Part shown: positions 6,309 to 14,432 of the stretch, piece by piece
Numbering within the stretch: the first letter of the stretch is position 1
How the letters are laid out: each line of letters begins with the position of its first letter
From: an uncultured Victivallales bacterium
GTDB lineage: Bacteria > Verrucomicrobiota > Lentisphaeria > Victivallales > UBA1829
Assembly (NCBI GenBank): GCA_944390735.1
Contig: CALXRL010000033.1
Span: 1 to 35,066 of the forward strand
Length of the DNA stretch: 35,066 nt
Direction: 5' to 3'
Notes under the pieces: generated by a model
The model's database searches: none
Seen by the model: the letters and a program-made list of their open reading frames with translations, nothing else
Told to the model about the DNA's origin: nothing
Made by a program: the position numbers and the translations under genes

Positions 6309-9300
6309 TCAGCGGCGTTTCAAAATCATCAGAGGCCAGTCAAACGGACGCATCTGACAATGTTTTCCCGGAGTGATTCCTGTTGTCAGGCCTTTATGGG
6401 TCTTTCTGTCCGGATCATCGAAATCATGCAGATAAAGAGCGAATCCGGCAAGGAACCCCTCACGAAGCATCAGAGGCTCCAGGTATCGCTGGCCGAATGA
6501 TATGGTGTAACAATACCCATGCTTCGTCCGCTGGAAATCGCACTGGATTTTTTCTGCGGCCTCCTGTTTGGATGGCATATTGATTCCGTCTGCAAGCTGA
6601 TGATCCACGGCGATCAGACGGTTCACCATTCCGGGACCCGATCTGCCTGACTTGCCAATGGAAAAATCATAACGGTAATCATTAATGTCATACCCGTCAA
6701 ATCTTTTTTTCCGGCCATCGGCTCCGCAATCGAAATAGACCTCGAGGCAGCCGTCGTGAAGCCAGAGCTGATCCTCCGCGGCGCCGCGTTTCCAGAGCTC
6801 CGGATACACCAGAAATTTATCATCCCGGACCGTCACACGCAGATAGAATTTCTCATGGTTCCAGGCGACTTGACAGGAAGCACTGAAGTCGTCCGGATTC
6901 CGGGGAAGCATTCGAATCTCGCCGGACTCCAGGGAAGGAGTTGCGGCATCCATATTCTCAATCGGGAAAGATGGGATCCGGGACCAGTCCGGATTCTTTC
7001 CTGCAAACGGCACATAGAAGTAATCCATTTCCCATTTTCCGGAACAGGGTTTCCCGCCGGAATGAATAGTCCAGGCAAACTGTTTCCGGAATCGTTTTCC
7101 GAAAACAGCTTTTTCCTTAAAAAAGGGCAGTTCGAATTTTCCTGTCTCCAGCGCCTGAAGATTGAATTCCACGTTTTCGCCGTTGATGACAATCGTTCCT
7201 TTTCTGCCTTGATTGAGAAGGTTCTGCAGTTCAAGCTGAATTCCCCCATCACTGCAGGGACGGAAAAAGACTTCAAAGGGTTTTGCCGAAGAAAGAAGTT
7301 CCCCCGCGGCAAGATCCTCTGCAAGCATATCCGCATTTGCAGCCTTGATGAACAAGGGTGCCGGAGTCAGAGGAATTTCCAGAAAGCCGTCTCGCCCTGG
7401 AATTGCGATCCTCTCGTTTTCAAACATATCCATCCATTTCACGGGCTGCCGGAACTTGACTCGGAAAACAGGATTGTCTTCCCGGGACAGTTCCAGAAGT
7501 TTGCTGACAAACCAGATTGCAGCAATTCCGCTGGAATCCTTTTTCATGCGAAACGCATATCCGCGAACGCCGGCGGACGGACGGATATCTGCAAGATATT
7601 CCACATCCGGCAGCAGATTTCCAAACGTATTTGCCGCTTTGCAGAGAAACATCGGAGTAAAATTCAAATCCATGAACGGCCGGTCAATCCACACATTGGT
7701 GGAATAGACCTGCGGCCAATATTTCAGACAGATGATCCATTTTCGCAAATAACTGGCCGCGACAAGGAATTCCCGGTTTCCCCAGGAATAGGAGGGTTTC
7801 CCGGAACGATACAGATCGCCGTTCTCGCTCGACCATTGCGGAATATTCACCGGAGGATTGTTTCCGCATTCCGTGTAATAAATGGGCACCTCTTTTCCAA
7901 GCCCGTATTTTTTCATTTCACGGATCAAATGCGCGCTTGCGGCATCCATATCTTCATTGGGCCCCAGGATGCCGCCGTCAATATTGCCATAGGGATGAAC
8001 AGCAACCGCATCATAATGGAGTCCGGCTCTGTTTGCGGCACGCAAATATCCGGACATGGCATCAAAACCGCGCAATCTGGAATATCCGGCTGTTCCGCTG
8101 GTGGGAGAACCGAGGAAACCGGCCCGTTTTGCTCCGCGCACCACCGCTCGCTGATATTTCAGGTATTCGTCGTACAGACCGGCGGCGGGAAGATCCGACG
8201 ACTCCTCCTCATTTCCCCAGGAAATGGAACGGGCGGATTCCGGATCGCATCCTTTCAAAAGACGGAAAGCGGTCTCCTCAATTCTCCGTTCCGTCTCCTC
8301 GTTGATTTTTCGGCCGCTGAACACGCGCATGGAGATTTTCCCCTCGCGAAAGGCCTTTCCATCCGCCTCGCGACCGGGAAAATCCATCTCTCTTACAATT
8401 GAATCCCACAAGGCGAACTGAACATTGACAATTCTGTTTTTCTTCAGCAGTCCATGCCATTCCGTGGTATTGTCGATCCAGGAGTACTTTCTCTGCCACT
8501 CCGGCGGAGGACCTCCGGCTTTGACGGAAGGAAACACCCATGAAGTCGATCCGAACCCCCATTCCCGGAACTTTGCAGCGACTTTTTCCTGCTCGGTGAT
8601 TCGGACAAAGGAAGTCGTCATCGTCCCCGGGATCGTGGAGGTTGCATGAAGGTTCTGAAGCGGAGTCATAATGGAAAGACGGTAGAAATCGGTATAGGGC
8701 CGATATCCGGGAACCCGGTACTCCGCGCGCACCACATAGATTCCTTTTCCCCAGATAGCTTCCGGAATCCGCAACGGAACCGTTTCCGTTCCATCCGGAC
8801 CGATTCTGACGCTGAATTTTCTACGGGCAATCGTCTCCCGGTAAACGTTGGAAACGGAAAGTGTGACAACTCCGCCGGCGCCAGGCTTTCCAAAGACAAC
8901 AAATTCCGGATTGACCGGTGTTCCAAATACAATATCATTACGGGAGTCGCTTGTCTTGAGCTCTCCTTCCAGCGGAGGTGAAATAAATTCTGAAGCCACC
9001 TTTCCCTCCTCCAGTTGAATTGCGTCCAGAAGAAGATCGGAATCGCTGTGAAGAAAGAATTTAATGCCGAACTGATCCGCGACAAAGGTCCGCGAGAACC
9101 GTTTCCATTCTCCGGGAACCCGGAAAACCCCCTCCGGGGACATCTCTGGCTGATTTGGATTTCCAAATCTGCTGCCATAGGATGCGGCAGCAATCCGAAA
9201 CTCGAGCAAAGCATTTTTACGATTCAAGGATTTCGCATAAAAACTCACGGTATAGGTTTTCCCTTTTTCCAGCTGCATCGGAAAACTGAACAGTGACGCA

Positions 9301-11282
9301 GTCCGCACACCATGACGGGATGCTCCATGAATTTGCAATGCCCTTTTTCCAAATTTTGCATCTCTGGAGAGAGAATAGCTGCCGGACGGTTGGCTGCCCG
9401 GCTTGTATTTTCCATCATAAGCCCAGGTCCAGTAACGGAACCCCTGCTCGAAGCCGGGATTCGGCATCAGATTCCGTGTCGGGGAGGTTGCCAGCTCGAT
9501 CATGTCGTCCTTCCAGAAGTCGATTCCTCCGACCGGAGGAGGCGTCTGTTTCTGTTTCAGGATTGTACCGACGCCAAGATGGATGACTATTCTGCCGGAA
9601 GAGGACCCAGGAAGAGAAATCCTCCCGACAGAAATTTTTTCTGAATCACCTTTCCCTCTTTCCATGCCCAGCGCAAACAAAGCCTCCCCGGTTCCGATGT
9701 CCAGCTCCATTTTTTCTCCGGGATCATCCGGAGCGTAACAGACGGGCCCCCTCACCCGATAGATCCTGCGCTCCTTTGCCTCTTTCCCCACCGGAATTTT
9801 CTCCCGGAACGCGACACGCGTCTCCTGAAAACTGCTGTCCGACGGGAAATGAATGACAGGCGTCACCGTCTCCCGGGATCCCGAATCCCAGGTAAGTTCG
9901 ACTCTGCTGCCCGGAAGACTCTTTAATTGATACCGGAAGCGGCATTTTTTCCCTTCCGAATTCAAATAGGGTTTGACATATTCCACAGTTCCCTGTCCGG
10001 CATCCGCCCTAAAAACGGTTTTTTCCCCACGGATCTCCTGAAAAGGAAAGCCGGCATTTTGACCTTTTCCGCCATGAAATTCCAGAAAAAAGGCAGGTCG
10101 CTCTCCCAGATTCCCATAGATTCTGCGGTACATCACCGAGGATCGTTCCCTCCAGCGTCCTCTCTGCTGAACGGAAACCATTTTATTTCCCACACAAAAG
10201 GATGGCTGAATCAGATTCTCCTTCTCCAGCCGGTAATCAAAGACTTTCAATTCCGGAAGAACCAGTCCGCTTCCGACCGGTTTGAATTCCGGAGGTGGAT
10301 TCGGCAATTCCCGAAGGACTGGTTCCCGGAGGGCTTTTGCTGCATAAAGCCGCATTTCAGCAGCATCTGCATCGGAAAGAAACGCCGGAGCATAAACGAC
10401 CTTTCCGGGATCAATGTTCAGAAGAACGGCCCCCATCACCAAAGCCTGCAGATACATTCCCTTCCCGTTGAGATGAATGGAATCCGTCTGAAGAACCCAT
10501 TCGTTCTTTTCGGCGGAGGGGGTCGCGGCATCCGCGTTTTGCCTCTTTTTTCTTTCCCAGCGATACGATCCGACGACATCCCCGGAAGAGGACGGAAGAT
10601 CCGGATACGAAAACTGTTTCAAGGAGGAGGGATCCGGGACCACAAAATGGTCTCGGGATTCTTCCCGTGTCAGCCGAACAGCCGTTCCAACGGGGACCAC
10701 CCGAACGCCCAGATCCGCAGCCAGACTGTTGCAGAAAGCCTCCGTCAAACGCATGAAATCCGATTGAGAGATTTTATGTTTCTGATAAAAGGGATCATCC
10801 GCACGAGGGGTCCAGATTCCATGAATCAGGATTTCCGCCTGCGGCGCGCGTTCCCGAATCAGATGCACCAGTTTTTCGGCTGTTTTCCAGGTTCCGGCCC
10901 GATCCAGGAGCTCATTTCTGTAAGGCATGATCAGAACCATGTCCCACTTTTCTTCCGCGAGCAGATTCCAGAGATTGCAGGGGGTGTTCTTGCGCAGGAT
11001 CTTTCTTTCGGGCATGCTCTCCTTCATCATACAGGAGAACTGGGGTTTTCCTGTGGATCTGCATCGAATCAGCGCATCCAGGACCTGTCCCATGGAACTT
11101 CCACCGATATGAGCGCTTGCATAACGAAGCGGGATTCCCATAGCATGAGCAATTTCCGGAGTCTGGGCGGTCGATTGTTCCGAATAGCTGTTCCCGATGG
11201 AAAGAATTCTGATTTCTCTTTCCGCAGCATGTCCGGATACGATCAGCATGAAAAAAATGGTCCACAAGAGGAATCTGCACAT
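6309..11282 (-). CDS. Giant secreted SGNH-esterase / glycosidase / CBM fusion (1657 aa)
   Basis: The start is ATG at 11282 behind AAAGGAGA; it opens a signal peptide (1-20, ending SGHAA). Residues 24-300 form a DUF4886-like SGNH hydrolase: block I is SIGNSYS with S32, block V is DSIH with D267 and H270. Residues about 300-600 are beta-rich and unrecognised. 603-770 is a CBM4/9/22-like jelly roll opening NLMPNPGFE. About 870-1240 is a TIM-barrel glycosidase of clan A type, perhaps GH39-like, with acid/base candidate E1025 or E1026 in SWGNEEES and nucleophile candidate E1138 in YYTECGNN. About 1430-1657 resembles a CBM9-type domain. It probably deacylates and hydrolyses a decorated polysaccharide outside the cytoplasm. 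It follows the pseudopilin gene by 37 bases and shares its promoter. The substrate is unknown and the GH family uncertain. Confidence 0.8.
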   Translation of the reverse strand: MCRFLLWTIFFMLIVSGHAAEREIRILSIGNSYSEQSTAQTPEIAHAMGIPLRYASAHIGGSSMGQVLDALIRCRSTGKPQFSCMMKESMPERKILRKNTPCNLWNLLAEEKWDMVLIMPYRNELLDRAGTWKTAEKLVHLIRERAPQAEILIHGIWTPRADDPFYQKHKISQSDFMRLTEAFCNSLAADLGVRVVPVGTAVRLTREESRDHFVVPDPSSLKQFSYPDLPSSSGDVVGSYRWERKKRQNADAATPSAEKNEWVLQTDSIHLNGKGMYLQALVMGAVLLNIDPGKVVYAPAFLSDADAAEMRLYAAKALREPVLRELPNPPPEFKPVGSGLVLPELKVFDYRLEKENLIQPSFCVGNKMVSVQQRGRWRERSSVMYRRIYGNLGERPAFFLEFHGGKGQNAGFPFQEIRGEKTVFRADAGQGTVEYVKPYLNSEGKKCRFRYQLKSLPGSRVELTWDSGSRETVTPVIHFPSDSSFQETRVAFREKIPVGKEAKERRIYRVRGPVCYAPDDPGEKMELDIGTGEALFALGMERGKGDSEKISVGRISLPGSSSGRIVIHLGVGTILKQKQTPPPVGGIDFWKDDMIELATSPTRNLMPNPGFEQGFRYWTWAYDGKYKPGSQPSGSYSLSRDAKFGKRALQIHGASRHGVRTASLFSFPMQLEKGKTYTVSFYAKSLNRKNALLEFRIAAASYGSRFGNPNQPEMSPEGVFRVPGEWKRFSRTFVADQFGIKFFLHSDSDLLLDAIQLEEGKVASEFISPPLEGELKTSDSRNDIVFGTPVNPEFVVFGKPGAGGVVTLSVSNVYRETIARRKFSVRIGPDGTETVPLRIPEAIWGKGIYVVRAEYRVPGYRPYTDFYRLSIMTPLQNLHATSTIPGTMTTSFVRITEQEKVAAKFREWGFGSTSWVFPSVKAGGPPPEWQRKYSWIDNTTEWHGLLKKNRIVNVQFALWDSIVREMDFPGREADGKAFREGKISMRVFSGRKINEETERRIEETAFRLLKGCDPESARSISWGNEEESSDLPAAGLYDEYLKYQRAVVRGAKRAGFLGSPTSGTAGYSRLRGFDAMSGYLRAANRAGLHYDAVAVHPYGNIDGGILGPNEDMDAASAHLIREMKKYGLGKEVPIYYTECGNNPPVNIPQWSSENGDLYRSGKPSYSWGNREFLVAASYLRKWIICLKYWPQVYSTNVWIDRPFMDLNFTPMFLCKAANTFGNLLPDVEYLADIRPSAGVRGYAFRMKKDSSGIAAIWFVSKLLELSREDNPVFRVKFRQPVKWMDMFENERIAIPGRDGFLEIPLTPAPLFIKAANADMLAEDLAAGELLSSAKPFEVFFRPCSDGGIQLELQNLLNQGRKGTIVINGENVEFNLQALETGKFELPFFKEKAVFGKRFRKQFAWTIHSGGKPCSGKWEMDYFYVPFAGKNPDWSRIPSFPIENMDAATPSLESGEIRMLPRNPDDFSASCQVAWNHEKFYLRVTVRDDKFLVYPELWKRGAAEDQLWLHDGCLEVYFDCGADGRKKRFDGYDINDYRYDFSIGKSGRSGPGMVNRLIAVDHQLADGINMPSKQEAAEKIQCDFQRTKHGYCYTISFGQRYLEPLMLREGFLAGFALYLHDFDDPDRKTHKGLTTGITPGKHCQMRPFDWPLMILKRR

Positions 11283-11319
11283 TTCAGTTCTCCTTTCTTT
11301 TTCCTGTTGCACTCTGTCG

Positions 11320-12144
11320 TTATTCTGCCTGCCAACCATCGGCGAAAGCCGCTTTTGTATCGTCCCACCGGTATCCATCGGATTCGCGGATGACTGTTCC
11401 TGCCAGGCTTTTGAAATAGGCCATCGTCCGGGATGCCACATGACCGTCGATATAGGCTAGATTCGTAGTTCCGGAAGCTGTGGTAAAGTCCTGAACGGAT
11501 CCGCCTCCATGTCGATAGGCCAGCATTCTGGGCCGTGTATCGCGCAAAGGGTTGTGTGTTCCCAGGGAATGTGTTCCCCAGGCATCCACTTCTCCGGAGG
11601 GGACGTTCTCCGCAAAAAAAATTACCCGGGATGCGTTTTTGACTGCTGAAAGTTTATGGGATGGCATTTGAAAACCGCTTCCGGAATCCGGATGAACCGG
11701 ATTGCCGGCAATCCGTGCAATTCCATAATGAGTTCCTCCGAACGGTGCGCTCCATGCCAATCCGCGAGTTTCCACCGGACAGATCAGATTGGAATACCTG
11801 CGGGACACGGCAAGATTGCGATTCCGGGCCATCTTTGAATAGCGAATTCCGTAAGGAGGCGTATAGACCTCCTGCATAGTCCTGTTTCCGGCCAATAAAG
11901 TAAACCAGCGATGCGATCCGTCAGTGGATTCCACATCCTGAGCAGGCAGAATCCAGTCGTCATTGTCCAATATGTACTGGGATGCGGCAAGGGCTATTTG
12001 CTTTTCCATATTCTGACAGGAAAGGTCCATGGCTTTGCTCCTTATCCGCTGCAGAACCGGAAGGAGAAGTCCTGCAAGAATCAGAATCATCGCCAAAGTT
12101 ATCAACAGCTCAATCAGAGAAAAGGAAGAGAGTTTTGTCTTCAT
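11320..12144 (-). CDS. Pseudopilin-like protein (prepilin N-terminus, DUF1559-type), locus A
   Basis: The 274-residue protein starts best at ATG 12144, preceded by GGAG at nine bases. An in-frame ATG at 12159 has no ribosome-binding site. The N-terminus is a type IV prepilin helix: basic residues, then FSLIELLITL with Glu at +5 and a hydrophobic stretch to about residue 30. The residue before the cleavage point is Ser, not the usual Gly. The rest is a globular domain ending in NLAYIDGHV, the DG part of the H-X9-DG signature; here about 20 residues instead of nine separate it from the preceding His. Such proteins are numerous in Planctomycetes and Lentisphaerota and their role is not established. 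It lies between a sugar regulator and a giant secreted enzyme, as in the other two loci. Confidence 0.85.
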   Translation of the reverse strand: MKTKLSSFSLIELLITLAMILILAGLLLPVLQRIRSKAMDLSCQNMEKQIALAASQYILDNDDWILPAQDVESTDGSHRWFTLLAGNRTMQEVYTPPYGIRYSKMARNRNLAVSRRYSNLICPVETRGLAWSAPFGGTHYGIARIAGNPVHPDSGSGFQMPSHKLSAVKNASRVIFFAENVPSGEVDAWGTHSLGTHNPLRDTRPRMLAYRHGGGSVQDFTTASGTTNLAYIDGHVASRTMAYFKSLAGTVIRESDGYRWDDTKAAFADGWQAE

Positions 12145-12180
12145 TCGGAGCTTCTCCATTTTTTGTTTTCATATTAATAA

Positions 12181-12209
12181 ATTATAATACAAAAACGATT
12201 TTTTGTCAA
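12181..12209 (-). promoter_or_regulatory. Perfect consensus sigma70 promoter for locus A
   Basis: Read on the minus strand, -35 TTGACA (12209-12204) and -10 TATAAT (12186-12181) match consensus at all twelve positions with a 17-base spacer. Transcription would start near 12174, about 30 bases before the pseudopilin ATG. A promoter this strong normally needs a repressor; see the inverted repeat in its spacer. Confidence 0.9.
12189..12206. promoter_or_regulatory. Candidate operator in the locus A promoter spacer
   Basis: ACAAAAA (12189-12195) and TTTTTGT (12200-12206) are exact inverted repeats around a four-base centre, CGAT. They fill the spacer and run into the -35 box, where a bound repressor would block polymerase. 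The divergent regulator gene at 12287 is the natural candidate to bind it. Binding is inference. Confidence 0.5.
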
Positions 12210-12227
12210 GAGATAAAATATCTTTCT

Positions 12228-12257
12228 TTGAAGATTTGCAAAAAAAAAATCTATTAT
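12228..12257 (+). promoter_or_regulatory. Probable promoter of the locus A regulator
   Basis: TTGAAG (12228-12233) and TATTAT (12252-12257) are 18 bases apart in very AT-rich sequence and would give a leader of about 23 bases. Overlapping AT-rich alternatives exist, so the exact boxes are uncertain. Confidence 0.45.
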
Positions 12258-12286
12258 TATATTAAAATAAAATAAGGTAAATAAGA

Positions 12287-13399
12287 ATGGGTAAGAAGAA
12301 AAATGAATCAGGGTCCTGGATGGATGCGCTCCACGGACTGACACGGATCATCGAAGCGGAATATGGAGCCGGAGGCAAATTGCCTCCGGTCCCGGAGATG
12401 GCTCGAAAACTTCATGTTGCAGAGAATACCTATTGCAAGGCACTGCGCTCCATCTGCCGCCATGGGCTGGCTCATGCTTCACAGGGAAGAGCCGGAACCA
12501 TTATTCTGCCGGAAAAAAACCGACGGCTGAAAATCGGACTTCTGTCGCAGGAGGAATCCCCCATTTTACCATCCCTTCCACTTTCCTTTCTGCTGCCGGA
12601 AATTCTGAAGAAGGGATATCTTCTTCAAATGCTCTGCAACACTTCTCCGGACCAATTACGGGAACAGCTCCTGATTCTGAACATCCGTGCGCTCTTTGCG
12701 GTGAATCCGCCGCCGGCATTTTATCCCGTTCTTGCGGAATGTCATCAAAGGGGCTTTCCTGTTGTGATTGTGGAATACTACAACTATGGAATCATTGAAC
12801 AGGCGAACAAATTTCACCTGCCTTATTTTCACACGGATCCGAACAGCCTTGCCGCGAGTGTTTTTGCCTTTGCAGAAAAGGTTCATGCAAATCGTCTTCT
12901 GCAGGTTGATTTGAAACCGACCATTCTGACGACGGCTTTTGCACAAACTGCGGCCGCATCCGGACAAGTCTTCGATGAGAATCATTTCTGTCCCTTCTCC
13001 CGGATTGAAAATGGATTGGCAGCCAGAATCAAAAAACAGAAAATCGATATCATCTATGCAAAATGCAACGAGGTTCATGCCGAATCCATCTGCAGACAGA
13101 CAGCCGGACTTCCGGAACAGCTGCGACCTCTGCTTCTTTTTTCAAAAGAGGTCAAATCCTATTTCCAGATGAATCCGGAAGGCTGCCATGGCTGCTGCAT
13201 CGCAGGCTACTTCGATTTCGATTCTCCGACCTACCAGCTGGCCGTTCAAAAATTGCTGGATGCGATCTCCGGAAAACATGCGGTTTCGATGGAACAGAAT
13301 CATGAATTCACCATTCTTCCGACTCGCGAGATCCGTTCCAGGATCACTTCCTGGGGCATCCAGCCTCCCCATAAACCCCAGCCATCCCGGAAAGGATAG
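12287..13399 (+). CDS. GntR-type transcriptional regulator with sugar-binding-like domain, locus A
   Basis: The 370-residue protein starts at ATG 12287; the ribosome-binding site is weak (AAGG nine bases upstream). Residues about 12-80 are a GntR-like winged helix: GGKLPPVPEMARKLHVAENT is the helix-turn-helix, followed by the usual wing. Residues about 84-350 (from RRLKIGLL) look like the periplasmic-binding-protein fold used by LacI/AraR-type sensors, though poorly conserved, so it probably binds a sugar in the cytoplasm. It is divergent from the pseudopilin/giant-enzyme operon across a 142-base AT-rich region holding an inverted repeat in the opposing promoter. It therefore probably controls that operon. 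Sign of control and ligand are unknown. Confidence 0.75.
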   Translation: MGKKKNESGSWMDALHGLTRIIEAEYGAGGKLPPVPEMARKLHVAENTYCKALRSICRHGLAHASQGRAGTIILPEKNRRLKIGLLSQEESPILPSLPLSFLLPEILKKGYLLQMLCNTSPDQLREQLLILNIRALFAVNPPPAFYPVLAECHQRGFPVVIVEYYNYGIIEQANKFHLPYFHTDPNSLAASVFAFAEKVHANRLLQVDLKPTILTTAFAQTAAASGQVFDENHFCPFSRIENGLAARIKKQKIDIIYAKCNEVHAESICRQTAGLPEQLRPLLLFSKEVKSYFQMNPEGCHGCCIAGYFDFDSPTYQLAVQKLLDAISGKHAVSMEQNHEFTILPTREIRSRITSWGIQPPHKPQPSRKG

Positions 13400-13472
13400 G
13401 CGAAGAAAACGGAAAGAACGCTTATTTTCGGGAGCTCCATTCGAGCTTCTCCGGGGGAAACGATGCGGAAGA

Positions 13473-14411
13473 TCATGTTCCGTCACAGCGAAGAAATTCG
13501 TAACTGCGCTGCCAATGAAATTTCCCGCCGGGCGGAAGACGGATCTCAACAAAAATCTCCGGACTTAGATACGTATTTTCCCGAAAACTCACCGCAAAAC
13601 GCGAGGAAGGAAAATCGCCTCGGATCCGGAGAAAAAAAGGCAGTCCCGGTGCGGAAATCTCAAACTGGTTCTCCTCCGGGCGGACCGGTCGGGTCGACAC
13701 CAGATAACAGCCCTGACGGGTGGTCCGGAAATTCCCGAAGCAGCGCCCCTCCGCCGTGAAGCAGCCCCGTCCCGTCATACTCCTGAGCTCCGGATGAAAC
13801 GCCGTGCGAATCCGGACTCCGTCCGCGGGAAAGGCCCGCGAGCCCAGCGCCAGAAAGTTATGATTGTACTGGGTCGTGACAATGGGCTTCGAACCGCGGT
13901 TCTCCAGAGAATAGTGAATGGTCAGACGCTTTGCCTCCGGATCAACGGAATAGGTTTTGACATACTCGTAGGCCCAGTCGCGAAAGCGTCCGCTCTGCCG
14001 GAACTCGATGGTGTTCTTTCCCGTTTTCACTCGGGGAGAGAAGCGCTGCCGGAGAGGATAGGGATGGTAGAAAAAGTACTCTCCGGCACGATTGTTTTCC
14101 AGAATGCCGACTCCGATTTTCAAAAACAATCCCCCCTTCTCATTCTCCTGAAACCCGGGAGGGACCCCCATGATTCCGAATTCATCGGCCAGTCCGGGAG
14201 CTCGCAGGAACTCCCGGTTTCCGATCCGGATGCCGCGGACCGCTCCACAGAGATCGAATCGCGGGCGATAGATCTTCTCTTCCCGGCCCGGAATCTCCTC
14301 CGGCATGGCGATCCGCACCTGGAAATCTCCGCTGCCAAGCTCACCTCCATGGACAGCGGAAAAAAGCAGCGCAGGGAAAAGAACCGAAAGACGGTTTTTC
14401 AGGAATCGCAT
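13473..14411 (-). CDS. Secreted galactose-mutarotase-like protein, locus B
   Basis: The 312-residue protein starts at ATG 14411, six bases after GGAGG, with a signal peptide ending near residue 22 (AVHGG). The body is beta-rich and has the look of aldose 1-epimerase/galactose-mutarotase folds: the IRIGNREFLR and PGLADEFGI opening strands, TIHYSLENRG, then YNHNF with a His that could be catalytic. Members of this fold convert sugar anomers or bind sugars. Enzymatic activity is not certain, and a secreted mutarotase-like protein may simply bind the glycan. It is the last gene of the five-gene locus B operon, 21 bases after the esterase. It converges with the locus A regulator across 73 bases, where a GGAG/CTCC hairpin without a clear T-run lies. 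Confidence 0.65.
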   Translation of the reverse strand: MRFLKNRLSVLFPALLFSAVHGGELGSGDFQVRIAMPEEIPGREEKIYRPRFDLCGAVRGIRIGNREFLRAPGLADEFGIMGVPPGFQENEKGGLFLKIGVGILENNRAGEYFFYHPYPLRQRFSPRVKTGKNTIEFRQSGRFRDWAYEYVKTYSVDPEAKRLTIHYSLENRGSKPIVTTQYNHNFLALGSRAFPADGVRIRTAFHPELRSMTGRGCFTAEGRCFGNFRTTRQGCYLVSTRPVRPEENQFEISAPGLPFFLRIRGDFPSSRFAVSFRENTYLSPEIFVEIRLPPGGKFHWQRSYEFLRCDGT

Positions 14412-14432
14412 GGAAAACCTCCGAATTTCCCG

